NCBI GenBank assembly: GCA_013423325.1 | Contig: BLJB01000051.1 | Location: 62,001-126,000, forward strand | DNA length: 64,000 nt | Direction: 5' to 3' | Source of the DNA: Usnea hakonensis | Lineage: Eukaryota; Ascomycota; Lecanoromycetes; Lecanorales; Parmeliaceae | Shown: piece by piece, positions 55,751-64,000 of the stretch | How positions within the stretch are numbered: position 1 is the stretch's first letter | How the letters are laid out: every line of letters begins with the position of its first letter | Position numbers and translations under genes: made by a program | The notes under the pieces: generated by a model | The model's database searches: none | What the model saw: the letters and a program-made list of their open reading frames with translations, nothing else | What the model was told of the DNA's origin: nothing

Positions 55751-57215
55751 GATGACTGGTAAAGTGTTGTCTGTGTCTGTTGGCAATACGAGTACTAGGG
55801 GAATGAGTTTCTGGGAAAGTATTCTGCATGGGAGACAGAAAGTATATGAGGTGAGGTAGTTGGAGTAAGACGGAGCAAATACTCACTGAGTCACTGGACC
55901 CCACCATAAGGTAAAGTAGGCGAAAAAGGCTAATTAGTCCCGAAGACAAACTAAGTAAGGTACTTGAAATCTAAGTAGGTGAACTTTGGTGGCGGAGATA
56001 AGGTTACTTTATGGTGATGGTGTAGTAGCCGTTGAGAAATTTGTGGAGGCGAGGCGGAGGAATAGTGCGTCATCGTCATCATTTGACCAAGGTAGCATTT
56101 GATTGGTTAGAATTCCTACATCTCTTAAGATTGCCTTTTTCAGCATGCCGATTCTAGCCGTCGTGGCTGATTATATCTTTCACTCTACAGCGCAATGCGA
56201 TTCGTGCTGTTAGATTACTTTATTTTCGCCCAGGAACTGACCACTCTTGATCGTCTCCTTTATGGACACCAGCATATTGGAGCGCATCCTCCCAAAAAAA
56301 AAAGCTTAAATTGGCTCAATAGTCAAAAAAGAAAAAGGGGCACGAGGGGGGAATCCCAAATGATCCACAATCCCAAAGTTGGAGAAAAGAGTGGAGCTTT
56401 TGTTTCGTTTCATGCAGGTACCAATCGAATGTGATTATCCTGTGCGATAATTTCTAGAAAGGCTTAGAATCCTCCAGGCGCTGATTGGTCCATGGCTGGA
56501 GAAACATGGGGTGAATTTGAGATTAAGGGCCATGATAGGAGGAGGGGTGTCGCCAATTGCCTTCACTGCCATCGCATTCCCTTACTGCTTCTAGCACCTA
56601 CACTGCCCTGATTGGCATATTTGGAAGGCCGGGCAATACGCCTTGATCGTTTGCGGATTGAGGTAATTATTTTGTACAATCAGGAAATTCCGAGAGCACC
56701 CGTAGGCGACTCTTCTCTCCCACGCACCCCCTTCTCCAGAGCAGCAGCGGCTGTATGTGCACGAAATCCAATAAATAAGCCAAAATCACTATGGTACATA
56801 GACATCCAGGTCTTGGTATCTTGAAGACAGAAAAGAAAATCCCATGTTCAACCTTTCCCGTTCAATCCCCCCCATGTCCCTTGATCTATGCAAAAGATAC
56901 CCTTTCACTCCATCGCTAAGACCCTTCCAGTTGAAATGTTCTTTGGTGCTTTTCCCTGCTGCAATTCTCAGTTCGCTCCTTTTCCAGAGCATGCTCAATG
57001 GAATGTACATATATGTGGACGTGGCCGGCCCCAGACGGGCCCCCTACAATTCCTAGCTGCAAATAATCACAATGAAAATCAAGTTCCCCAATGCAACTCT
57101 CGGGTGCGAGAGGACGACGCCGTATCATGCTCGTCGGTGTTGGCAGAGCGTAGACAGTAGGCGAGCGCCATGTTGTGACACCCAGATGCATAACAAGGCT
57201 GGCAGGACGAGGTTA
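55751..57215. other. Intergenic, no supported gene
   Basis: About 1.5 kb between the ARO8 start and the HapC stop. It has one A-run near 56288 and no coding content. The ARO8 promoter is at the left end. Confidence 0.45.
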
Positions 57216-58356
57216 CTAATAAGGATCGTTGCCAACGCCGTTATTGTTCGAGCTTGGCGGGTACACGTTGCCGTAGCCGCTCAGTTGCTGAGAAGGATCG
57301 GGTCCATGGGGACTGAGGATGTTGTTGACGCCCTCTTCTTGTCCTGGGTAGGCCGTTACACTCGATGGATCCGACTGCCCAGTTGTGCTCGCACTGGCTG
57401 CACTCGGTTGCGACGCTTGAGCGCCGTAGCCACTGCCGGGTCGCGCCTGCTGTGCCTCTCCTCGTTGCGACTGCGACTGTAGACAGCGATCAATATGTAT
57501 ATATATACACGTATCACATGAGTGCGAATGAGAAAGAAAGGAAGATGAAGACGTCAAAGCAAAGCCGGAGAGGCTGAGGGCGGATGAGCTTACTTCGCGG
57601 TACTTTGCCAGGTAAATCTTTAGTGCCTCAGCGTAGTTTTCGAAGCCGGTAGATGTCATGGCGAATAAAATATCTTCCCCGTTGACCGTCTTCCTCTTCT
57701 CTTGTTGGCATTTCTCCGAGGCTGGAGGACCCTATTAGTCAAACAATGGATAATGGCAGAAGGGTAGAGCGTGCAAACCCTCGGAGGTAATAAATGAAAT
57801 GAACTCGGAGACACATTCTTGCATGCACTCCTTCGCTTCCTTCGCGATTTTCGCGTTCTCCGGCAACGCCGTCTTCATGATCCGGGCCACTGGAGCAAAG
57901 TTTCGAATGTTAGCATCCGAGACATGGCTGTGAGGTCGTGAACCACGGGGAGGAGGTGATATAGAGTGCGGGGAATTTCGGGACATTGTATGTGCCCACT
58001 AAGCAAAAGGGCAAATATTTGTTGACCATAGAGATTAAAGAAACAAGATGCTGGCGCAGATCTTTAGACTGTGGAGAGAGAAGCCAACGATTTCGCGCGC
58101 GGAGAAGCGACGGCAATACGAATATTCCATCATCATGCAGCGTCGCAAGACGAAAACGCGCAAATTCAGTGGATGAGAATGCAGGAGGAATTGAGCGAGA
58201 CCAACCATTCGCTATCGGCAACCACCTATCTTGTTCCTTTACTTCAAACTCATACGGATCCCTCGATTGAGCTTCTTCTCCTCTCTCCATACTTTCCGAG
58301 TGCTCTGGGGTCGCATCTCCTTGCTCGACACCCTCTTTGGGCGGGGAAACAGACAT
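57216..58356 (-). CDS. hapC: CCAAT-binding factor subunit HapC (NF-YB)
   Basis: Exons 58356-58206, 57889-57779, 57721-57594 and 57476-57216 give 216 aa. NF-YB/Hap3 pairs with Hap5 through histone folds, recruits Hap2 and binds CCAAT boxes; in filamentous fungi the complex also senses redox and iron state. The histone fold begins EVKEQDRWLPIAN-VARIMK, then ALPENAKIAKEAKECMQECV, SEFISFITSEASEKCQQEKR, KTVNGEDILFAMTSTGFENY and AEALKIYLAKYRE. The Cys residues in it are those known in fungal HapC. The Gln/Ser/Gly/Pro-rich C-terminus is variable. The start chosen is the ATG at 58356; upstream frame to 58509 is open but looks non-coding. Confidence 0.94.
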
Positions 58357-60775
58357 AATTAATATATGGGACGGCTGCAGCCCAAGGCGACCAACAGAAA
58401 AATCGGGAGTCAGCGTGAGAATAGGGCGAGTAATGAATTGGCAGGTTGGGCCTCGAAATGACGCACCGCAGCGCCCTTTGTGCTGTGGTGCTGTGCTGTT
58501 CAATAACAATTAGGTACTTCGAAAGACTTTGGCTTACAGCAAGGCTAGTGCTTTTCCTCCGCGCCGATCTAGAGGAGGCTATGTTATGGACTGGTTATTG
58601 AAGCGCCAATTTTTATCCAAGGCATGCATACCGATTCGACAATATATCACGCGCGATCGAGTTGCATATACTCCCGCGCAAGAATGTGGGTGAGCAATTA
58701 ACACCGCTTGCTCGCACCACACAAGATGCCAAAATTGCTCTTTTCTTCTTTTCTTCTTTTTCTATTTTTTGAATTTCTTTTTTGAATTTCTTTGTTCACA
58801 ATGGGATTATTGAACGGGCACCCGCAGTCCGCTCACCCACGGGTGCAATTTGCTGAAGCAGGGTGTTGCCGGACAATTGGGCTCCAATGGCGGTCAGAGA
58901 ATCTAATCCAGCATTTAGAATTCCACGAGAAGAAGCTTAACAATGAAGGCGCATACAAATGCTTCCTAACCAAAATAAAAAATCCTAACTTTAATAGCGC
59001 TAGCAGTGGGTCTGGGAGGCCACGTCTTGCTTCAGGCGCAACTTGGGGGTGGACTCGTGGGTCGTGGGTAGTATTTGTGTGTGGAGAGAAGTATTCGAAT
59101 GTCGAGTTACTGCGAGTTACTGCCAATGCGTGAAGCTTAGTCGAGTTCCGAGACGGCTTTTGCTGACGGATCCCGAGTTTAAAGTAGAGAATGAAGCTGC
59201 GATTCTGATTGATCGCGTCAAACGCGTATATGGTCGCCTCAAAGGAGTGACTGGGTGGTATATTCTGCTGCTGGGACTTGATTACTAACACCGATTGAGA
59301 GGTGAAAAGAGGTAGATGCCCTTGGGAAGACGACTTGACACGGTATGCCTCGGACTGAAACCTTGGGGCTAGCTTCTAGAAACAAGCAAGGATCCCTACA
59401 GGCTTCCCGTCGAGCACACCTCCGCTCTGCGAGACCTGCACGGTTACACCCCAAACGCGGTCGACGCGGCACGCCAGCCGTCAACCAAATCGACATTGTT
59501 TAAAGTGTCGTCTCCCAATGACAACTGGCATGGATACCTTAGGGTCTGCGCCCAAAGCCCAACACACTCCTCGGGAATCTGGTACCTAAAGTCAATGCAA
59601 ATGCGGCCCCCATTATATGCAACTGGGCACCATGTGCTACATGCGGGGCACGGGCATATGGCACCCACACCTCAGCTAAGAAAATAGAGGGGTTTCAAGT
59701 CTCCGGCTGGGTATCAACACTTAAAGTCCCAACGGCACTACATGAAAGGTTTTTACGATCAATGCGGGCTATATATGTGTGCTGGCTGCGTCACTGATCG
59801 GAGAAAACACTGCAGGATCACGTTGAGTTCTTCACGTTGAAGAGCTTGTTACGAGAGGCGGCTGTCATGGGTAGTGTTTGCACTTTACTATCGAAATAGG
59901 ATCAGACAGCCACCCATCCCATCTATAAGGTTACCCGCAGATGCGCAGTTGATTGGCCCTTTCATTTCCTGTACATACTCTAAAAGACCATTATTCTCTG
60001 AGTTTGCTTCACAGAGAAGATGGAGCCTATTCTCTAGCCAGCAACAATGATGACGTTCCCGATCTCTGCGCGTTCAACGTCCAGAAAATCTTGGTTCGGA
60101 GGATGAGGCTGGGCTGCATACGACGCAGGGTAGGCTTGCCGGAAACGTTTCGTTGGCTGCCTGAAGATTTGGGAGCACGTGTGCATGTTCGATGACGCTT
60201 GGTTTCATGCTATAATACGCAACAGACTCGCTCATGGTTTCCCTAACATGTTGAGAATCCCATGTATAACAGCCCTATCTCCTCCCAGAAGTGCAAGCCA
60301 AATTCGGGTTGACGTTGCCCCGTCCAGTCAAATCGCTTTCGTACCTTGAATTAGCATCCTATGACCGCTTCGCCCACATTGAACTAGTCCTGCATGACTA
60401 CCGATCCAGTCATTCATATCCTGAGTTCGTGCCAACGCACCTGCAAGCCATAATTCTTCCGATGGTATCGAATAACCGTAATAATGGTAACTCTTGTGGC
60501 TTGACACTTGGGCTAGATAATAGCCTCACGTCCTCGTGGAGGAGAACTCAGGCATCAACGCATTCGGACTATGGCTAGCAATCGGCATCCTCCTGTCAAA
60601 GACACCTTGATGACACGGCATCCGCAGCACTACTCGTACATGTCACTCGCCATCCCAAACGCTGCGATGTTGCTATGTTTCGTATTGCTTATAAATTGAG
60701 AGTGGTTTGTTAAGGGTTCTGGGTCCCTAATCGAGGGCCTTTTTTTTCAGTGACGACTGAGAAATTGTGTAGAAG
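58357..60775. other. Gene-free stretch of 2.4 kb
   Basis: Several open frames of 80-150 codons exist on both strands (for example 58792-59133 plus against 58833-59291 minus), but none has a domain, plausible splice partners or protein-like composition. The longest gene-free interval in the window. No terminal repeats were seen. Confidence 0.5.
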
Positions 60776-61456
60776 CTATTGTTGCACGACTTGAATGTTG
60801 TTTTTCTTCTGCGTCACACAGAGAACAGTCAGCAAATGCCCAACAGATAGCTACATAAGTGAAATTACCGCCACAGCTAGTGCCTCAGGTGCTTTCGTAT
60901 CCTCATCTTGAGGCGAGCACAAAGTGTCTATTGTAATAATGGTCGCATTACTCAAGGTAGATCAACCTTACCTTCCACTTCTCCATATCATCCTGCTGCC
61001 GCTTGTACTGCTTGACCAGCTCGTCCAGAACTTTCCTCAATCCTTCCGAATTTGTTTTAAGGGCAGGAGTGACATCTTTCACCGTCTTTTCAACCAAGAC
61101 TCCGTTAATCATTCGAAAACACTTGCGGTCGTCGGGAAGTGGAGCCAGTGCCTCTAACACAAGCCTATTTGAACAACGAATAAGCGGTGTGGCCCCAGCA
61201 CGGATTTTGTAAGCGAGCGGTGTGCTTTTTCATAGATACTAGATGGCAAAAGGCAATCAGATTACGTACTTATGTTCTTCAGTATCTTGTTCGATGTCGC
61301 CGATCTTTTGGGCAAGTTGTTGTAGGTTGTTTTTGTAATTGGTGTATTGCTGCTGTAGCTCTGTGCCAACACGGTTAGCTGGTAAGAGGCAATGAAGTAC
61401 AGATCAAGGCTATCGATACCTTGCTGCTTCTTGACAGTGATCTGTGATTGTGCCAT
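60776..61456 (-). CDS. GIM4: Prefoldin subunit 2
   Basis: Exons 61456-61420, 61360-61270, 61164-60972 and 60808-60776 give 117 aa. Prefoldin is the hexameric jellyfish chaperone that hands actin and tubulin to the CCT chaperonin. This is a beta-type subunit: coiled-coil ELQQQYTNYKNNLQQLAQKI, hairpin with DDRKCFRMINGVLVEKTV, then the returning coil LRKVLDELVKQYKRQQDDME. The last exon is 33 nt (KKNNIQVVQQ), the conserved family C-terminus, reached over a 163-nt intron. Phases are consistent, and the length is right. Confidence 0.93.
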
Positions 61457-61672
61457 CACCACTTGCAAGAATTCAACACCACAGATGACGTGACTTAAGT
61501 ATGTAATGGGCTTTCTTGAGAAGAAGGAAAATCAATAGCGGACAATTTATACGGCAGCGGAATTGATCCCGACTTTTAAAATGATCGGCACAGTGCACGG
61601 CCGCAGAGCTTTGGTAAGGTCCTACCGTATTGAGTGACCAATCGATCTGTACCTGTCACTACTGGTTCCCAA

Positions 61673-61980
61673 ATGCATCCTCATCTACATACCAAAGATA
61701 ACAGGGGTCGGTATCCTTTGAATTATTTCCTTCGCCAAAGAAAAAATCCCTGTACTGACCTCTCGGCCTAGGATGCGAGGAGGTAATGGCTGCCCTTGAA
61801 GAATGCCACGCCCAAGGCTTCCTTCACAGTGTTCTGGGGAATTGCAACAGTGCCAAGCGGGATGTCAATAAGTGCCTGCGAGCTGAGCGGCTCGAAAGAA
61901 CGGCTCGGGCTCGAGAGAAGGCGAAGGAAAAGAGAGAAAGAATACAAAGGGCTTGGACTGAGATCGACGAGGAATCGTAA
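61673..61980 (+). CDS. CMC2: COX assembly protein Cmc2 (twin CX9C)
   Basis: Exons 61673-61706 and 61772-61980 give 80 aa. Cmc2 is a small mitochondrial intermembrane-space protein needed for cytochrome oxidase assembly. The start MHPHLHTKDNR-GC is the family signature. Two CX9C pairs are seen: CEEVMAALEEC and CNSAKRDVNKC, oxidised by the Mia40 relay. The basic helical tail (RAREKAKEKRERIQRAW) is typical. The first exon, 34 nt, is too short to show as an open frame. It is divergent from prefoldin 2, 216 bp away. Confidence 0.93.
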
Positions 61981-62295
61981 ACAAGACAACACGAGATCGA
62001 GACCATCCTGGAGCCTTTCAGGGAAGGAATGACGTGGTGCACTCCATATGGCTACATTACAGATTTAAGGGGAGGGTTCTGAGAGCATAGCGCGGCATTA
62101 TGTATTGCCAGAGAATGGGGGACACGCTAGCAGCTCGGACTGTGCCAATGATCATAAGGACGAGGAGCCCTAGTCCGTGCGGAGACGCGATCAAGCGGAC
62201 ACACTCTCGACTGCGGCCATTGGCGCGAAGTCAGAGGTCTGTCCACTGAAAGGGTGAGCATTAAAAAAGGGTATCAACTTGAGTAGCACTACATC
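61981..62295. other. Convergent 3' region, CMC2/UTP23
   Basis: About 315 bases between two converging genes. Nothing else is seen. Confidence 0.4.
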
Positions 62296-63371
62296 TTAAT
62301 CGCTGCCTTCATTGCCACTGTTGATCGCGACAGATAGCGCTTCAAGCTGCTTGGATTTGTGCTTCCTCTTCCTCTTTCGCTTTGCGTCGCGACCTTGCAT
62401 CTCATCAAGAGGTCCGTCTCGAATTTCAACGTCGAATAGTGTGGTCTCTGCACGTCTCTCCCGAGCGTTTGGGTCGCCTAGAGCTTCATCCGATCCACCT
62501 GGCGTCCTCGTCTTCTCTTTCTGGTCGTCGACCGTCGTCTTCTTTGGTTTCTTTACACTCAGCGGATTTGGGCCCTTAGGTCCTTTCACCTTCTTTTTCT
62601 TTCCGGCCCTCTCATCATTTTCCGTGACTTGTTCCGCTTCCTTCCCCTCTGCTGCAGTTGCATTACCACTGTCTTCATCCCTCTTCCGCTTTCCCAAAAG
62701 CGCTGTACCCCTTGTCTTCAGCCCGCTTCTAAACTTCTCTCTTTCCATACCTTCTCTGGCATTCACGCTGCCTACAGCCATAGGCTCCATTACCATTACA
62801 CTTCTTTTCACAAAGACTAGCGGCACCCCTTTGATTCCCCGGCAACACTTTCTTACGTCTTCGTCCTGGCTTGCAATGACATAACGGTTCTTATTTGTCC
62901 CTGATTTCTTGGGATCAATGACGTCGTTGAAGCATTCGAGGGTTGAGAGAGGCTCGTCAAGGACGTGGTGATTGCAGCGACGTCTTTCCATTGACTTGGC
63001 TGTGAGAATAAGAGCGTCTTTCGTTGATTGAGGGAGGTTTTTCAAAAGATATAAGTGTCTCATAGAGCACTGCGAAATCACTATCGCAGGATGCACTGGT
63101 AAGCTCAGATTTATGTATGTAGAGATTGTAGACTGTACTTGGTTTCACTTTGCTGCCGAGAGTACGCTCCAATCCACCTACAAGGTCCATCTTGAACTTT
63201 TCAGTGTCTTCGATGATTTGCGCATCGACTATCAGGTGCGGTGTCAGCTGCAGAACAGCAAGGGAGAAGGCTGACGAACAGACCAAGGACTTGGTATGGG
63301 CTCCGAAAACCAAAAGTCATCTCAAACTGAGCCATAAGCTTTCTGTACTGTTTACTACGCTTGCCCTTCAT
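62296..63371 (-). CDS. UTP23: rRNA-processing PIN-domain protein Utp23
   Basis: Exons 63371-63284, 63228-63139 and 63095-62296 give 325 aa. Utp23 is a nucleolar PIN-like protein of the small-subunit processome, involved in releasing snR30. It begins MKGKRSKQYRKLMAQFEMTF with SPYQVLVDAQII. The zinc-finger-like Cys/His set ITQ-type CSMRHLY and CNHHVLDEPLSTLEC follows, with NKNRYVIASQDEDVRK and GVPLVFVKRSVMVMEP, and then a Lys-rich nucleolar tail. The third exon was fixed by joining ..GSKVKP to MHPAIVISQC. It is divergent from RRN3, 251 bp away. Confidence 0.92.
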
Positions 63372-63622
63372 TGTAACAGATACTAGGATGATCAAACCGA
63401 GGTCTTTCGAGTAATTCACCCAAGGACCTTGGTGGTGTACTGTCATTGTGCAGGTATAGATTTCTTCTCGCAGAACGACGCTAGCAGCTCCCAGCCCTAC
63501 AGTCGCGTGCTTTCGCTTGTCTCCCAAACTTTTCTTCCCCCACACAGAAGATTTATATTTTCGCCACATTCAATATCAATAGCGGTTTTTTCTTTTTCTT
63601 GAATTTGCTATGTATCTTACAG
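63372..63622. promoter_or_regulatory. Bidirectional promoter UTP23/RRN3
   Basis: 251 bp between start codons of two ribosome-production genes. There is a T-rich run before RRN3. I see no exact RRPE or PAC word. Confidence 0.5.
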
Positions 63623-64000
63623 ATGACAATGTCCACACTCCAGCGCCCTCTGGGCCCTATTGCTGCTGCAGCCCCAAAACCACTCCTCCGCCGCTCTACA
63701 CTGGTCCGCAAGCGAGACGATGACGATGAAGCACCTCCATCTAGCCCCGGGAAAAAGCCCAAAGTCACGTTTGATTCCGATGTCGAGGTGAGAGTGGTGA
63801 GTGACTTGGAAAAAGCGCCCCATATCATCCAGGAAGAAGTGCGCCGCGCCTTTGCAAAAAGGGCATTAGGTGACGACTCAGGCTACGATAAATTGAGAAA
63901 TGTCTACTCCAGAAACAAAGGCGATGGAGAGGAGTTCAGCCCTGCTACGATTAAGAATTATACAATCTCACTGCTAGCAAATGTGTCGGCACTGAACAAA
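63623..64000 (+). CDS. RRN3: RNA polymerase I initiation factor Rrn3, N-terminal part
   Basis: Open from ATG at 63623 to the window end, 126 codons, cut by the edge. Rrn3 (TIF-IA) bridges RNA polymerase I to the core factor at the rDNA promoter. Landmarks are KKPKVTFDSDVEVRVVSD, IQEEVRRAFAKRALGDDSGY, LRNVYSRNKGDGEEF and IKNYTISLLANVSALNK, which match fungal Rrn3 N-termini. A second in-frame ATG at 63629 is equally possible. Introns further on cannot be judged. Confidence 0.85.
   Translation, partial: MTMSTLQRPLGPIAAAAPKPLLRRSTLVRKRDDDDEAPPSSPGKKPKVTFDSDVEVRVVSDLEKAPHIIQEEVRRAFAKRALGDDSGYDKLRNVYSRNKGDGEEFSPATIKNYTISLLANVSALNK

Noticed and set aside
58792..59291. Overlapping open frames on both strands
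   Set aside because: Neither has a recognisable domain, and both have plain intergenic composition.

Overview
The window is nuclear DNA of a filamentous ascomycete (Pezizomycotina). The evidence is the mix of single-copy eukaryotic housekeeping genes, short GT..AG introns (mostly 46-270 nt) in nearly every gene, filamentous-fungal families (fungal ubiquitin-like-domain protein, HapC, RTC4, DUF726) and one AT-rich, TpA-rich patch that looks like repeat-induced point mutation (RIP). I cannot fix the class from sequence alone. No tRNA, rRNA, CRISPR array or intact transposon was found. Gene models below were rebuilt by joining exons by eye at consensus splice sites and checking reading-frame phase. 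Exon coordinates are given so each model can be tested.

Layout. 0.4-8 kb: a small one-helix membrane protein, a six-exon GH2 beta-galactosidase (minus) and a 12-helix amino-acid/GABA-type permease (minus). 8-9.2 kb: RIP-like AT-rich relic. 9.2-17.3 kb: a fungal STAND-type N-terminal plus ubiquitin-like-domain protein (minus), TEL2 (plus) and a second permease (plus), a paralogue of the first with the same predicted length and nested intron positions. 18-24.3 kb: a helical protein of unknown function, then the divergent pair HTS1 (minus) / VPS33 (plus). 24.8-31 kb: a UBE2W-type E2, the NEDD8 E1 subunit UBA3, and the divergent pair RPC40 (minus) / NDUFS2 (plus). 31.4-42 kb: a large Ste20/GCK-type kinase (minus), a doubtful small membrane-protein locus broken by an in-frame stop, and the divergent pair PRP16 (minus) / PWP1 (plus). 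43-50.9 kb: an unknown 241-aa protein, a 1211-aa DUF726/TMCO4-like protein and RTC4. 51.1-58.4 kb: TMEM14-like (minus), OST2 (plus), ARO8-type aminotransferase (minus) and the NF-YB subunit HapC (minus). 60.8-64 kb: prefoldin 2 (minus), CMC2 (plus), and the divergent pair UTP23 (minus) / RRN3 (plus, cut by the window end).

The genes do not form one pathway. Recurring themes are ribosome production and RNA polymerase I (RPC40, PWP1, UTP23, RRN3), ubiquitin-like conjugation (E2 next to UBA3), and head-to-head housekeeping pairs sharing promoters of about 150-250 bp.

I did not find a convincing new multi-gene system. The most useful oddities are a GC-AG intron in one permease, a 10-nt microexon in the beta-galactosidase, a coding exon consisting only of the start codon (TMEM14-like), a reading-frame break inside TEL2, a membrane-protein locus with an in-frame stop followed by an intact helix, and two alternative starts in HTS1 that suggest dual cytosolic and mitochondrial targeting.
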